Source: Neorhizobium petrolearium
GTDB lineage: Bacteria; Pseudomonadota; Alphaproteobacteria; Rhizobiales; Rhizobiaceae
Assembly (NCBI RefSeq): GCF_017873175.1
Contig: NZ_JAGGJW010000008.1
Coordinates: 186,001-250,000 of the forward strand
Direction: 5' to 3'
Length of the DNA stretch: 64,000 bases
This document shows positions 48,280 through 58,268 of the stretch, piece after piece; within the stretch, counting starts at the first letter, position 1; each line of letters starts with the position of its first letter. Under the pieces are notes generated by a model, which saw nothing but the letters and a program-made list of their open reading frames with translations, searched no databases and had not been told where the DNA came from. The position numbers were made by a program, and so were the translations under genes.

Positions 48280-48930
48280 ATGTCCGTTCTTCTGTCTGTC
48301 GTGCTTGCCGCGTCGATTGCGCTTGCACTTTTCTATTTCCGTTGCCCTGAGAAGCGCTCAAGCCATTGGCGCGCTGCGCTGAAGACTGCGCCCGTCCTGT
48401 TGCTTGCGATTTACGCGCTGCTCATCCAGGCGCCGCTTCTCCTGGTCGCGGCCCTTGCGCTCGGCGCCTTGGGGGATGCCTTTCTTGCCTATGATCGAGA
48501 AGGTGCCTTCCTTGCCGGTCTTTCGGCCTTTTTCCTTTCACATCTCGCTTATATCGCGCGCTTCTGGCCGTCGATCATGCCGGAATTGGTCGTTGCCAGC
48601 CCCTGGCGTTACACCGCGGCCTGGACCTTCGTCACACTGATGGCGATGATGCTTCTCGTGCTCTGGCGACCGGCCGGACCGCTCGCAATCCCGGTCGCGG
48701 CTTATGCCGTGGCGATTATCGCCATGGCGTTGTCGGCCGTCGCGCTGAAGCCGGTCCCGCCATCGGCGGGTGCGATCCTGTTCGTGATGTCGGATACTGC
48801 GCTTGCCATCCAGACATTTCTGGTGAAGCCCAAAGATCCGATGACGAAGAGGCTCAAGCCCTTCGTATGGGGCACCTACTATGCCGCGCAGCTTGTCTTT
48901 ACGCTGGCGATTGCCGGGCTCCCCTATTGA
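48280..48930 (+). CDS. YhhN/TMEM86 family protein (lysoplasmalogenase-like)
   Basis: Membrane protein of 216 residues, about eight hydrophobic segments, with the family's LGALGDAFLAYDREGAFLAG (two conserved aspartates) near residue 62 and FVMSDTALAIQTF (Asp) near 168. Eukaryotic members hydrolyse vinyl-ether lysophospholipids; bacterial roles are unclear. ATG 48280 follows GGGGGGAAAG. Confidence 0.87.
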   Translation: MSVLLSVVLAASIALALFYFRCPEKRSSHWRAALKTAPVLLLAIYALLIQAPLLLVAALALGALGDAFLAYDREGAFLAGLSAFFLSHLAYIARFWPSIMPELVVASPWRYTAAWTFVTLMAMMLLVLWRPAGPLAIPVAAYAVAIIAMALSAVALKPVPPSAGAILFVMSDTALAIQTFLVKPKDPMTKRLKPFVWGTYYAAQLVFTLAIAGLPY

Positions 48931-48938
48931 GGCGGAGG

Positions 48939-49355
48939 TCAGCCCGGCTCCCAGCCGGGCTGGGCCATTTCGAAGCTTGAAAACTCGAACCCGGGCGCGA
49001 CCGTGCAGCCGACCAGCGTGAAACGGCCGAGCGGTTCCGCCGCTTGCCAGGCATCCGCCGGTACCACGGCCTGCGGCCGCTCGCCTTTCGCCAGATCGAC
49101 GCCGAGGGTCAGTTTTTCCGTCGTCGTGCCATCGGAAATGGAAAGAAGCAGTGGATCGCCGTTGTAGAAATGCCAGACCTCCGCCGCGTCGCGCACCCGG
49201 TGCCAGTGGGACCGCTGACCGGCTTCAAGCAGGTAGTAGATCGCGGTGGAATGACCACGGGCACCGCCATTGTCATCGCGGAAGGTCTCGACATACCAGC
49301 CGCCTTCCGGATGAGGCTGCATGTTCAGTGCCCGGATTATCTCCTGGATATCCAT
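48939..49355 (-). CDS. Cupin protein, DUF985 family
   Basis: A 138-residue single-domain cupin starting with MQPHPEGGWYVETFRD, followed by STAIYYLLEAGQRSHWHRV (His pair), EVWHFYNGDPL and VGCTVAPGFEF, the layout of the YML079w-like DUF985 family. Its function is unknown. Its ATG immediately follows the gloB stop with no gap, so it is translated with gloB. Confidence 0.9.
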   Translation of the reverse strand: MDIQEIIRALNMQPHPEGGWYVETFRDDNGGARGHSTAIYYLLEAGQRSHWHRVRDAAEVWHFYNGDPLLLSISDGTTTEKLTLGVDLAKGERPQAVVPADAWQAAEPLGRFTLVGCTVAPGFEFSSFEMAQPGWEPG

Positions 49356-50126
49356 TCAGAAATTATCCTTCCGCTTGCGGATTTCGGCAAAGACCTCTTC
49401 ATTGGACTTGCCCTCCATCAGCAGATTGCGGCGGATGGCAGGATCGGCGGCACGCAGGAAGGGATTGGTTTCCTTCTCCAGCCCGATCGTGGTCGGTATG
49501 GTGAACTTGCCTGCGGCGCGGATTTCCTCGATCTCCTTGGCTCGGGCCTGCAGGCGCGGATTGTCCGCATCGATCGTCAGCGCAAATCTGGCATTGGACA
49601 GCGTGTATTCGTGACCGAAATAGACCGCCGTCTCGTCCGGCAGGACGGCGAGTTTCTGCAGCGAATGCCACATGTCGGCCGCCGGGCGTTCGAAGATGCG
49701 GCCGCAGCCGAGCGCGAAAAGCGTGTCGGCCGCAAAGAGGATCTTGTCGTCCGGGAAATGGTAGCAGATGTGGCCGGCGGTATGGCCGGGCGTCTCGATG
49801 ACGCGGACGAAGTGGTCGCCGAACTGGAACTCGTCGCCGTCCGCCATGGTCTTGTCGAGCCCGGGGATCGCCACCGCCTCGTTGAAGGGTCCGATTATGT
49901 CGAGCCCGAATTTTTCCTTCAGCGCCAGATTGGCTTCGACGTGGTCGGTATGGTGGTGCGTGGTGAAGATATGGGTGATTTTCCAGCCGCGGCGCTCGGC
50001 GGCGTCGAGGATCGGCTTTTCTTCGGGCGCGTCAATCGAAGCCGTCAGCCCGCTTTCCGGATCGTGGACCAGGACGCCGAAATTATCGCTTCGACATGAA
50101 AAAACTTCGAGTTCCAGTGGTTTCAT
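49356..50126 (-). CDS. gloB: Hydroxyacylglutathione hydrolase (glyoxalase II)
   Basis: Metallo-beta-lactamase-fold thioesterase of 256 residues that hydrolyses S-lactoylglutathione. The binuclear metal motif is FTTHHHTDH (about 54), followed by [26 protein letters not shown] and FGHEYT. A C-terminal HAGH domain is present (residues ~170-256). ATG 50126 follows AGGGGCGATGAT; a start at 50294 is rejected. It is divergent from the methyltransferase gene. Confidence 0.95.
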   Translation of the reverse strand: MKPLELEVFSCRSDNFGVLVHDPESGLTASIDAPEEKPILDAAERRGWKITHIFTTHHHTDHVEANLALKEKFGLDIIGPFNEAVAIPGLDKTMADGDEFQFGDHFVRVIETPGHTAGHICYHFPDDKILFAADTLFALGCGRIFERPAADMWHSLQKLAVLPDETAVYFGHEYTLSNARFALTIDADNPRLQARAKEIEEIRAAGKFTIPTTIGLEKETNPFLRAADPAIRRNLLMEGKSNEEVFAEIRKRKDNF

Positions 50127-50206
50127 ATCATCGCCCCTATTGCTCAAATCGCTTCGCGGGACAATGTAGGGGCTGCGTCCTCGAAGTCCAACCACTTGCC
50201 TGACAG

Positions 50207-50947
50207 ATGTCCGTCGATATCGTTGATCTCCGCGAATTCTATCACTCGCCGCTCGGCCACCTCGCCGAGCAGTCGATTGCGATGGCGCTTTCATCGCTTT
50301 GGGCGCGGCTGCCGGAAGAGCGGCTGGTTGGGCTCGGTTACGCCGTGCCCTATCTTGATCGGTTCCGCGCCGATACCGAGCGTACCTTCGCCTTCATGCC
50401 GGCAGGCCAGGGCGCGGTAAACTGGCCGGTTGGAGAACTCTCCTCAACGGCGCTGGTCTTCGATGAGGAATTGCCGCTGCCGGACTCCTCCGTCGATCGC
50501 GTGCTCATGGTGCATTCACTGGAATTTGCGGAAAATCCGCACGAGACGTTGAAGGAGTTGTGGCGGGTGCTGGCGCCCGGCGGCCGCCTCGTCATCGTCG
50601 TGCCGAACCGGCGCGGCGTCTGGGCGCGCATGGAACATACACCATTCGGTTCAGGCCGGCCCTATTCACGCAGCCAGCTTACCTCTCTGCTTCGCGAGAC
50701 GAATTTCACGCCCGGGGCCAGTGCCGAGGCGTTGTTTTTCCCACCGTCGAAGATCCGCATCGTCTTGAAGCTCCGGCATGTCTTCGAGCGTATGGGGCGG
50801 CGCTTCTGGCCGGTCTTTTCAGGTGTCATCGTGCTTGAAGCGCAAAAGCGGCTCTACCAGGGTCTGCCGGTCGCTGCGCGTGCCTCCCGCCGCGTGTTTG
50901 TGCCAGTGCTGGCGCCGCAGGGCGTACAGACGATGCGGATGCGCTGA
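50207..50947 (+). CDS. Class I SAM-dependent methyltransferase
   Basis: A 246-residue protein with a Methyltransf_11-like core: [17 protein letters not shown] (motif post-I region, about 92) and [19 protein letters not shown] (about 123). The glycine-rich SAM motif I is poorly conserved ([13 protein letters not shown]). It has a C-terminal basic extension. In rhizobia it usually sits beside gloB; the substrate is unknown. Confidence 0.88.
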   Translation: MSVDIVDLREFYHSPLGHLAEQSIAMALSSLWARLPEERLVGLGYAVPYLDRFRADTERTFAFMPAGQGAVNWPVGELSSTALVFDEELPLPDSSVDRVLMVHSLEFAENPHETLKELWRVLAPGGRLVIVVPNRRGVWARMEHTPFGSGRPYSRSQLTSLLRETNFTPGASAEALFFPPSKIRIVLKLRHVFERMGRRFWPVFSGVIVLEAQKRLYQGLPVAARASRRVFVPVLAPQGVQTMRMR

Positions 50948-51121
50948 CATCCCCCGCTGACGGCACTTCGCTTTGGATCAGGGCGTTCGTCTTTCGAAAT
51001 GATCCACCGGAGCATTTCGTCGGCGGCACCGACCATTCCTCGCCCCTCGACAAAGGCCGTTTTCGGCTTTAATGCCACTCAGATCATCGCCGCTTGAGGC
51101 ATTTCCGAAAAGGTTGATCCG

Positions 51122-52231
51122 ATGAATATCGTCACGAGTGAGCCCGTTCCACGTCCAGGCATCCTGGATATTGCCGCCTATGTGCCCGGCAAGGAACATG
51201 CTCCGGGCGTGGCGCGCGTCTTCAAGCTCTCCTCCAACGAAACGCCGCTCGGGCCAAGCCCGAAAGCGGTCGAGGCGTTCAGACAGGCCGCCGGCAATCT
51301 CGAACTCTATCCGGACGGCCAGGCGCTAGCGCTGCGCGAAGCGATTGCTTCCGTGCACGGCCTCAATGTCGCGAACATCATGTGCGGCAACGGGTCCGAC
51401 GAACTGCTCGGCCTGCTCTGCCATGTCTATCTCGGATCGGGCGATGAAGCGATCATCACCGAACACGGCTTCCTGGTCTACAAGATCCAGATCATGGGGG
51501 CAGGCGCCAGGCCGGTCGAGGTCAAGGAAAAGGACTGTACGGTCGATGTCGACGCGATCCTTGCCGCCGTGACCGAGAAGACGAAGATGGTCTTCATCGC
51601 CAACCCCGGGAACCCCACCGGCACTTATGTCCCGGTCGCGGAAATCCGTCGCCTGCATGCGGGGCTGCCGAAGAACGTCATTCTCGTTCTCGATGCCGCT
51701 TACGCGGAATATGTCCGCAAGAACGACTACGAAGCGGGGCTTGAGCTGGTTTCAAACAACCGCAACGTGGTGATGACCCGCACCTTCTCGAAGGTCTACG
51801 GCCTTGCTGCGCTGCGCATCGGCTGGATGTACGGTCCCGCCGGTATCCTCGATGCGTTGAACCGCGTCCGCGGTCCGTTCAACATGAATGCGCCGGCGAT
51901 TGCCGCGGGTGCGGCTGCAATCCGCGACCAGGCTTTCATTGAAAAGGCGGTCGAACACAACACGCTGTGGCTCGACAAGCTCACCCATGCTTTCGAGGCG
52001 ATCGGCCTCAAGGTAACGCCGTCCGTCACCAATTTCGTCCTCATCCATTTCCCAGATGCGGACGGCAAGCGTGCGCCGGAGGCGGATGCCTTCCTGACGA
52101 GCCGTGGTTATATCCTGCGGGCCGTGAAGGGTTACGGTTTCCCAAACGCATTGCGCATGACGATCGGCACGGAAGAGGCCAATCACGGCGTCATCGAGGC
52201 GCTCGGCGAATTCATGGGTAGGAGCGCATGA
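51122..52231 (+). CDS. hisC: Histidinol-phosphate/aromatic aminotransferase
   Basis: PLP-dependent class I/II aminotransferase of 369 residues. It has [16 protein letters not shown], a PLP-phosphate region [19 protein letters not shown], an Asp/Tyr pair in [10 protein letters not shown] and Schiff-base lysine in [16 protein letters not shown]. It overlaps the prephenate dehydrogenase gene by 4 bp, so the likely job is the aminotransferase step of tyrosine/phenylalanine synthesis, with histidinol phosphate as a possible second substrate. Confidence 0.92.
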   Translation: MNIVTSEPVPRPGILDIAAYVPGKEHAPGVARVFKLSSNETPLGPSPKAVEAFRQAAGNLELYPDGQALALREAIASVHGLNVANIMCGNGSDELLGLLCHVYLGSGDEAIITEHGFLVYKIQIMGAGARPVEVKEKDCTVDVDAILAAVTEKTKMVFIANPGNPTGTYVPVAEIRRLHAGLPKNVILVLDAAYAEYVRKNDYEAGLELVSNNRNVVMTRTFSKVYGLAALRIGWMYGPAGILDALNRVRGPFNMNAPAIAAGAAAIRDQAFIEKAVEHNTLWLDKLTHAFEAIGLKVTPSVTNFVLIHFPDADGKRAPEADAFLTSRGYILRAVKGYGFPNALRMTIGTEEANHGVIEALGEFMGRSA

Positions 52232-53157
52232 CGGAACCGCATTTCGACCGGATCGCGCTGATCGGGATTGGCCTCATCGGGTCGTCGATCGCGCGTGACG
52301 TCAAGGAACTCGGGCTTGCCCGTGAGGTGGTGATCTCCACCCGCAGCGCCGAAACGCTCAAGCGCGCCGAGGAGCTGGAACTCGGCAACCGTTATTTGGC
52401 CTCCGCTGCGGAAGCGGTGAAGGATGCCGATCTGGTGATCGTCTCGGTTCCGGTCGGCGCGTCGGAGGCGGTCGCAAAGCAGATCGCCGATAGCTTGAAG
52501 CCTGGCGCCATTGTCACCGATGTCGGCTCCACCAAGGCTTCCGTCATCGCCCAGATGGCGCCGCATGTGCCTGAGAACGTGCATTTCATTCCCGGTCACC
52601 CGCTTGCGGGCACGGAGAAGTCCGGTCCGGACGCGGGCTTCCCAGGCCTGTTCCGCGACCGCTGGTGCATCTTCACGCCGCTGCCGGGCACCGATCCGGC
52701 AGCGCTTGACAGGCTCAAGGCCTTCTGGACAGCGCTCGGCTCGCGCATCGACGAGATGGATCCGCAACATCACGACAAGGTTCTGGCGATCGTTTCGCAT
52801 CTGCCGCACATCATCGCCTACAACATCGTCGGCACGGCGGACGATCTGGAAACGGTGACGGAATCGGAAGTCATCAAATATTCCGCTTCCGGCTTCCGCG
52901 ATTTCACCCGCCTTGCCGCTTCCGACCCCACCATGTGGCGCGACGTCTGCTTGCACAACAAGGATGCGATCCTGGAAATGCTGGCGCGCTTCTCGGAAGA
53001 CCTTGCTTCGTTGCAGCGGGCGATCCGCTGGGGTGAGGGCGACAAGCTGTTCGAACTTTTCACCCGCACCCGCGCCGTCCGTCGCTCGATCATCGAGGCC
53101 GGCCAGGATGTCGATGCGCCGGATTTCGGCCGCCACGCGCTGGATCAGAAGAAGTGA
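52228..53157 (+). CDS. tyrC: Prephenate/arogenate dehydrogenase
   Basis: NAD-dependent dehydrogenase of tyrosine synthesis, 309 residues. It has [13 protein letters not shown] (11-23), [10 protein letters not shown], the catalytic histidine region [17 protein letters not shown] and [12 protein letters not shown]. There is no chorismate mutase or ACT domain, so it is the monofunctional cyclohexadienyl type. It overlaps hisC (ATGA). It converges on the DUF2125 gene with a 9-nt gap. Confidence 0.93.
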   Translation: MTEPHFDRIALIGIGLIGSSIARDVKELGLAREVVISTRSAETLKRAEELELGNRYLASAAEAVKDADLVIVSVPVGASEAVAKQIADSLKPGAIVTDVGSTKASVIAQMAPHVPENVHFIPGHPLAGTEKSGPDAGFPGLFRDRWCIFTPLPGTDPAALDRLKAFWTALGSRIDEMDPQHHDKVLAIVSHLPHIIAYNIVGTADDLETVTESEVIKYSASGFRDFTRLAASDPTMWRDVCLHNKDAILEMLARFSEDLASLQRAIRWGEGDKLFELFTRTRAVRRSIIEAGQDVDAPDFGRHALDQKK

Positions 53158-53166
53158 ACGTCCTGG

Positions 53167-54171
53167 TCAGATCGGCGGGATTTCGCCGATCGGGATGAAG
53201 CCGCCAGCAAAGACCTTGCCGCGGGTGATGGTGAGGTCGAGCGAAGCGTTCCTGCCGCCGCCCAGCGCCGACAGCATCCTTGAGACGGTTTCGAGCGTTG
53301 AAGCGATCTCTGGGAAGGCCTCTCCGAGACTGTTTCGCCAGGCATCAATCTGCTCGATCCTGAGTCTCAGCTTCCCGGAGAGATAGCCTTGTTCGTCGAA
53401 GGAAAAGGGTCCGGAAACGGTAATCAGTCGGCCCTGGCCGAGATCGGCAGACAGGCTGCGCATCTCACCTTGCGTGCCGTAAAGAACCAATCCGTTCGGA
53501 TCGCTGCCGTCGATCATGCCGGCGCGACCATTGAGCGTCAGATCGACATTGGCCGTCAGCCGGGGCAGGAGCTGCGGCATGTCCTTCATCATCAGATCCG
53601 TGCCTTCGAGCGTCACGGCCGCATCGAGATCGCTGCCGTTCTGGCGCAGATGGATTTCGGTATGGGTGGCGCTGATATCGAAAGCCTGGCCGGTTGAAGA
53701 TGAGACGACACTGGTCTTGGCATTCTCGATCACCGTCGAAGTTCGCTCTACGCCCCGAAGTCTGGTGATCAGGCTCGACTGGAAATTCTCCCAGGTAGTC
53801 GAAACCGTAAGACCGTGGCCAGTACGGGCTTCCACCGGCGAATTGAGTTCCCAGACGATATGGCCGGGATTGTAGACCTGAGCGGCGGAGCGCAGGGCGC
53901 CAAAGGTGGCAGAGATGCCGTTCACCCGATCATCGATCGCGACCTTCGAACAGAACAGGCCGATCCGGAAAGGATAGCCGCGATATTCCGCATCGCTACA
54001 TTCGGCGGAAACGCCATTCTTCTCCTGGCTGCCGAGCAGTGTCAGGGTCCGTTCCCTCAGGGCCGATGCGGCATAGAACCAGCCGGCGGTGTAGAGCGCG
54101 ATCACCAGCACAATGCCGCAGGCGAGTAGCCATAATTTTCCGCTGACGCCAGTTCGGCTTGACGCTGCCAT
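53167..54171 (-). CDS. DUF2125 domain-containing exported protein
   Basis: A 334-residue protein with an N-terminal membrane anchor/signal (LWLLACGIVLVIALYTAGWF) and a DUF2125 body containing CSDAEYRGYPFRIGLFC, a cysteine pair typical of the family. It probably faces the periplasm; function unknown. ATG 54171 is preceded by GGAGAA. The reading frame stays open far upstream (to 55629), but that part is antisense to or overlaps other genes. Confidence 0.87.
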   Translation of the reverse strand: MAASSRTGVSGKLWLLACGIVLVIALYTAGWFYAASALRERTLTLLGSQEKNGVSAECSDAEYRGYPFRIGLFCSKVAIDDRVNGISATFGALRSAAQVYNPGHIVWELNSPVEARTGHGLTVSTTWENFQSSLITRLRGVERTSTVIENAKTSVVSSSTGQAFDISATHTEIHLRQNGSDLDAAVTLEGTDLMMKDMPQLLPRLTANVDLTLNGRAGMIDGSDPNGLVLYGTQGEMRSLSADLGQGRLITVSGPFSFDEQGYLSGKLRLRIEQIDAWRNSLGEAFPEIASTLETVSRMLSALGGGRNASLDLTITRGKVFAGGFIPIGEIPPI

Positions 54172-54237
54172 GATGTTCTCCAATGGTGCTGAAAACGAAA
54201 GGCCAGTCTGTTTGATTGAATTGGTGTTGCGCGCGAT

Positions 54238-54774
54238 ATGGACGAATTTTGGGTGTTTGGCTACGGGTCCCTGATGTGGAATCCGGGTTTTGCGTTTGAG
54301 GAAAGACTGACCGCACGTGCCTTCGGCTTTCGCCGTTCCCTCTGTGTATGGTCGTATGTGCATCGCGGTACGCCGGAAAAGCCGGGTCTGGTGCTCGGTC
54401 TTGATCGTGGCGGTTCGTGCCGCGGCGTCGCTTTCCGGATAAGCCGGGACGATCGGGAGGATGTCCTCGATTACCTGCGACGTCGCGAGCTTGTTACCAA
54501 TGTTTACAGGGAAAAAATGCTGCCCGTGTTGCTCGGCGACGGGCGGCAGGCGAGGGCGGTCGGCTATGTGGTCGATCGTCAGCATGTGCAATATGCCGGT
54601 GCGCTCGGCGTCGAGGAGGCGGCCGAAATCGTCCGTACGTCCGTCGGCCAGTCTGGACCCAACGATGCCTACGTCTTCAACACGCTCGCGCACCTGAAGG
54701 AGATGCGCATCCGCGATCATTGGCTGGAAGGCGTGGGAGCTTCCGTGGCGGCACGCCTTCAAGCCGCGGTCTGA
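54238..54774 (+). CDS. Gamma-glutamylcyclotransferase, ChaC-like
   Basis: A 178-residue protein of the ChaC family, which degrades glutathione to 5-oxoproline and Cys-Gly. The substrate loop FGYGSLMWNPGF (7-18) and the catalytic glutamate in LRRRELVTNVYREK (about 83) are both present. It is divergent from the DUF2125 gene (66 bp). Its last 16 bp overlap the 3' end of plsC on the opposite strand. Confidence 0.93.
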   Translation: MDEFWVFGYGSLMWNPGFAFEERLTARAFGFRRSLCVWSYVHRGTPEKPGLVLGLDRGGSCRGVAFRISRDDREDVLDYLRRRELVTNVYREKMLPVLLGDGRQARAVGYVVDRQHVQYAGALGVEEAAEIVRTSVGQSGPNDAYVFNTLAHLKEMRIRDHWLEGVGASVAARLQAAV

Positions 54775-55550
54775 GCTTTCAGCTCCGCCAGGCGTCTTAC
54801 CGCCGTGGGCGGTAGCGGCAGATGCGGATTGGCTTCGATAGTCTCGATCAGCAGCTTGTCGCTCTCGCGCTCCATCGTCTCGACGAGATGGGCGTAGAAA
54901 GCATCCGGATCCATGCCGGGCGCGATCGGCGGCAGGATGCGCACCTTGAAATGGCCGGGATGCTTGATCAGCTTGCGGCGGCCCCAGAACAGGCCCCAAT
55001 GGGCGACGACGGGTACCACGGGGACTTGCACGTCGCGATAGATGCGGGCGATGCCGTATCGGTATTGGGGTTCGGCTCCCGGAGGGCGACGTGTGCCTTC
55101 GGGGTAGATGATAAGCTGGCGGCCGTTTGCCATTTCCTCCCGGGTGCGCTTCATCACGTCGATCATGATCTTGCCGCGGGCGCCGCGATTGACCGGAATC
55201 ATGCGCTGCTTCATCGCATACCAGCCGAACAGCGGAATCCACATGAGCTCTCGCTTCAGGATGTAGACCGGGTCCCTCTGATAGGGCAGAAGGGCTACCG
55301 TGTCCCATGCGGACTGATGCTTCGGCGCGAAGATGCAACCGCCCTCCGGTACGTTCTCCAAACCCTCGATCTCGAACGTGGCTCCTACGATCTTCGCCAT
55401 CAGCCAGTTGCAGGAAGCGGCCCAGGCTTTCGGAATCCGATAGGCGGCCTTGCGCGGCATCAGAAAATAGATCGGACTCAGCACGATCATGCGAATAATG
55501 AGATTCGTATAAAAAGCCGTGTTGAAAAGAACCGAGCGTATCAGAAGCAT
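54759..55550 (-). CDS. plsC: 1-acyl-sn-glycerol-3-phosphate acyltransferase
   Basis: Membrane-bound acyltransferase of 263 residues making phosphatidic acid. It has an N-terminal hydrophobic segment (YTNLIIRMIVLSPIYFLM) and the four acyltransferase blocks: HQSAWD (HX4D, about 77), GWYAMKQRMIPVNRG, YPEGTRRPPG (about 149) and VPVVPVVAHWG. It is the last gene of the ftsE-ftsX-ydcF-plsC string. The 3' end overlaps the chaC-like gene tail to tail. Confidence 0.94.
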   Translation of the reverse strand: MLLIRSVLFNTAFYTNLIIRMIVLSPIYFLMPRKAAYRIPKAWAASCNWLMAKIVGATFEIEGLENVPEGGCIFAPKHQSAWDTVALLPYQRDPVYILKRELMWIPLFGWYAMKQRMIPVNRGARGKIMIDVMKRTREEMANGRQLIIYPEGTRRPPGAEPQYRYGIARIYRDVQVPVVPVVAHWGLFWGRRKLIKHPGHFKVRILPPIAPGMDPDAFYAHLVETMERESDKLLIETIEANPHLPLPPTAVRRLAELKAQTAA

Positions 55551-55644
55551 GAATGGAAGTTCCTTTTGGACAGCCGTTGCCTACACGAGATCGGCTTTCG
55601 AAAAAAGCACCTTGTGTCGGCGGCTTCATGGACGCGAATGACTG

Positions 55645-56376
55645 TCAGGGCTCCGGCTTGGCCGCCGTCTTGGTGGCCGCTTCCGTGCGCAGCCCGGTGC
55701 CCCGCTCGATGCCGATCCAATCGCGCACGGTCGCCAGGACGACCTTGCCATATTCTGCGAGCATGGTGCGCAACACGTCCGGTTCGGCGAACCATGCCTT
55801 GCGGGTGAGGTCGGAATTGACCACCGGATAGGGGATGAATTCGGTCACCGGATCGGCGCGGCGCAGCTCGTGCAGGCTGCGCAGCATATGGTAATTGTTG
55901 GTCACGACCAGCACGGACCTGTAGCCGTGGTCATGGATCCAGCGGTTGATCTCATTGGCATTGCCGATCGTGTCGATCGCGTCATAGCCGATGTCAACGC
56001 AGCAGGCGAAGAGGTCCAGCGAGGCCTGGGTTACCTTGCGGATCTGGTTCGGTGTTGTGGAGGGATGGGCGCCGGAGATCAGAAGCCGTTGGCCGGCACC
56101 ATCCCTCAGGAGACCGAGCGCCTGCTCGATGCGCAGGTAGCCGCCGGTCAACACAACGATCGCGTCTGCCTTCACGCCATCCGGTGCCTTGAGCGATGTG
56201 ACGGAATTCGCAAACCACAGGAAACCGCCGAACAGCACGGCCACGAACAGGACGCCCGCCATGATGACGCGGCGCGCAACCCAGCGCAGCCGGCCCTTGC
56301 GGGAAAACAAGCCGGCGGGCGGACGGTTCGGCTTGCCGTCTGCTCCATTGTCGGGTGTCATCTGTGCCGGTGTCAT
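55645..56376 (-). CDS. YdcF family protein (DUF218)
   Basis: A 243-residue protein with one N-terminal membrane segment (VIMAGVLFVAVLFGGFLWFA) and a DUF218 domain: AIVVLTGGYLRIEQALGLL, ISGAHPSTT and SVLVVTNNYHMLRSLHELR (conserved His/Arg). The family includes ElyC/SanA, which affect envelope integrity. It lies between ftsX (64 nt upstream) and plsC, so an envelope role fits. Confidence 0.9.
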   Translation of the reverse strand: MTPAQMTPDNGADGKPNRPPAGLFSRKGRLRWVARRVIMAGVLFVAVLFGGFLWFANSVTSLKAPDGVKADAIVVLTGGYLRIEQALGLLRDGAGQRLLISGAHPSTTPNQIRKVTQASLDLFACCVDIGYDAIDTIGNANEINRWIHDHGYRSVLVVTNNYHMLRSLHELRRADPVTEFIPYPVVNSDLTRKAWFAEPDVLRTMLAEYGKVVLATVRDWIGIERGTGLRTEAATKTAAKPEP

Positions 56377-56440
56377 GATCGTGCTTAGCCGGAGATTCGT
56401 GGCGAGAACAGGACCAGCCTATAAGGGGAGGAAGCCCGGT

Positions 56441-57496
56441 TCAAGAAGATGGCGCTCCATCGGAGCGCGCCGGATCGGACCGTATGAGGTCGATCTCGTC
56501 GATCGTGCGCATGACGGTGAACCGGGCCGTCAGCGTTGTCAGCAACGCAATCACGATCATCGTCGCGAAAATGCCGAGATAGCCGGTGATGCCGATTGTG
56601 AAGGAGCCGAAGAGAGCGGTTGCCTGATCGCTTTCCGGTGTCGCCAGCGAATTGGCCTGCCACATGTTGGCAGCAGCGAACAAAGCCGCCGCCAGCACGC
56701 CTCCGGCGGCCGAGCCCTTGATGCTGATCTTGAGGAAATGCTTCTGAAATTCGCCTGCCACGAAGGAACTCTCCGCACCGACGAAATGCAACACCTCGAC
56801 GATATGACGGTTGCCGGACAACGCTCCCCGCGTTGCGAAGACGACCGTGAGGATCATTGCCGTGAAGACCAGTATCAGGACCCCGGTTCCGATCAGTACC
56901 GTCGTCTGGGCCATGGAGACCAGGCGGTCCACCCAGGTGCGGTGATCATCCAGAAAGGCTTGCGGTACCTCCGTCTTCAGGAGGTCGCGCATGGCCGCGA
57001 AATCCGGAGGATTTTGTTCGTCGATGGTGATGATGACAAGGCGCGGCACCGGCAGTTCGTCGAGGTTCAATCCGGTGCCAAGCCAGGGTTCGAGCAGCCG
57101 GGCGGTCGCATCCTCGTCCATGATCGTGCCTTCGCGGGTGCCGACGAAGGTGAGCGCCAGCTCGCGGGCCTTCTTCAGCGCCGCGTCCATATCGAGCCCT
57201 TCTTCGGGCTTGATCTGGATGGTTATCTCACGGGAGATCTGGCTCTGCCAGCCTGCGGCGGTCGCCCTGACCATGGTGACCGCGCCAAATGTCAGACAGG
57301 CGAGGAACGCCATGATGGCGATCACCACCATCAGCGCATTGCCCTGGATATTGGAGGGCGGCAGGATCGGAGCGGTGGGTCTCACCCGCATTTCCGCCCG
57401 GCGTGGCTGTTGTTGGGTGGGCGGCGCCGGTTCCGGCTGCCTGCCGGCCCTGGTCGCCTTCGCCGCCTTCAGGATTTTTTGGCCAAGCTCATTCAT
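56441..57496 (-). CDS. ftsX: Cell division ABC-like permease FtsX
   Basis: Membrane partner of FtsE, 351 residues. The Pro/Arg-rich cytoplasmic N-terminus (1-55) is longer than in E. coli. TM1 is NALMVVIAIMAFLACLTFGA, the periplasmic domain spans about 78-205, and three more TM segments form the FtsX core (ILVFTAMILTVVFATRG near 220 onward). It regulates septal murein hydrolases. It overlaps the ftsE end by 8 bp. Confidence 0.94.
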   Translation of the reverse strand: MNELGQKILKAAKATRAGRQPEPAPPTQQQPRRAEMRVRPTAPILPPSNIQGNALMVVIAIMAFLACLTFGAVTMVRATAAGWQSQISREITIQIKPEEGLDMDAALKKARELALTFVGTREGTIMDEDATARLLEPWLGTGLNLDELPVPRLVIITIDEQNPPDFAAMRDLLKTEVPQAFLDDHRTWVDRLVSMAQTTVLIGTGVLILVFTAMILTVVFATRGALSGNRHIVEVLHFVGAESSFVAGEFQKHFLKISIKGSAAGGVLAAALFAAANMWQANSLATPESDQATALFGSFTIGITGYLGIFATMIVIALLTTLTARFTVMRTIDEIDLIRSDPARSDGAPSS

Positions 57497-58148
57497 AGAT
57501 GTCGAGCCGCCCTTCCGTCAGGATCATCCGTCGCGCATCCACCTGATCCATCAGACCTAGATCGTGGGTGGCGATCACCACCGCGGTGCCGAGCCGGTTG
57601 AGTTCCAGGAAGAGACTGAGGAGCCGCCGCGCCATCGGCGGATCGACATTGCCCGTCGGCTCGTCGGCCAGCAGGATTTCCGGCCGGTCCATCAGCGCCC
57701 GGGCGATTGCGGCACGCTGTTTCTCTCCGCCGGAAAGCACCGGCGGCAGCACATTGATACGCTCACCAAGTCCCACCCATTTCAGGAGTTCGATCACATC
57801 ATTGCGATAGGAGTTTTCCTCTTTGCCGCGGACGCGCAGCGGCAGCGCCACGTTTTCATAGGTCGTGAGATGGTCGAGCAGACGGAAATCCTGGAAGACG
57901 ATGCCGACACGCCGGCGCAACATGGGGAGTTCGGCACGCGGAATCTGCGACAGGTCCCGCCCGAACATACGGATGATACCGCGGGTCGGGTGCAGCGACA
58001 TGAAGAGCAGACGCAGAAGCGTAGTCTTGCCCGCGCCGGACGGTCCCGTCAGGAACTGGAACGACCGCTTGGGGATGTCAAAGGTCATGTCCCGGAGAAT
58101 TTCCGGACCCATCCCGTAGCGCAGGCCGACATTTTCGAAATGAATCAA
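57489..58148 (-). CDS. ftsE: Cell division ATP-binding protein FtsE
   Basis: ABC ATPase of 219 residues. It has Walker A GPSGAGKTTLL (36-46), Q-loop VFQDFRLLD, signature LSGGEKQRAAIARAL, Walker B EILLADEPTGNVD and H-loop ATHDLGLMD. It energises FtsX at the divisome. It is the first gene of the leftward ftsE-ftsX operon; its 206-bp upstream spacer is shared with the divergent DUF3426-like gene and carries a CtrA-like site. Confidence 0.96.
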   Translation of the reverse strand: MIHFENVGLRYGMGPEILRDMTFDIPKRSFQFLTGPSGAGKTTLLRLLFMSLHPTRGIIRMFGRDLSQIPRAELPMLRRRVGIVFQDFRLLDHLTTYENVALPLRVRGKEENSYRNDVIELLKWVGLGERINVLPPVLSGGEKQRAAIARALMDRPEILLADEPTGNVDPPMARRLLSLFLELNRLGTAVVIATHDLGLMDQVDARRMILTEGRLDIYE

Positions 58149-58268
58149 TGGGTGACCCAGTCTCTCGCCTTCAGATTTCTGGTGATCGTTATCTCTTAAC
58201 GACCCGGGTAAACGGACGGTAAATCACGCGCGTAAAAAGGGCTAATTTCGGGTCGCGTTTGCGAAGCA

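Noticed and set aside
54174..55629. Upstream continuation of the DUF2125 frame (an 820-codon open frame in total)
   Set aside because: It runs antisense to the chaC-like gene and out of frame through plsC, has no domain, and a good Shine-Dalgarno and signal peptide mark the true start at 54171.
56189..57601. 470-codon plus-strand frame over ydcF/ftsX
   Set aside because: Shadow frame opposite ftsX; Arg/His/Asp-rich translation without any motif.
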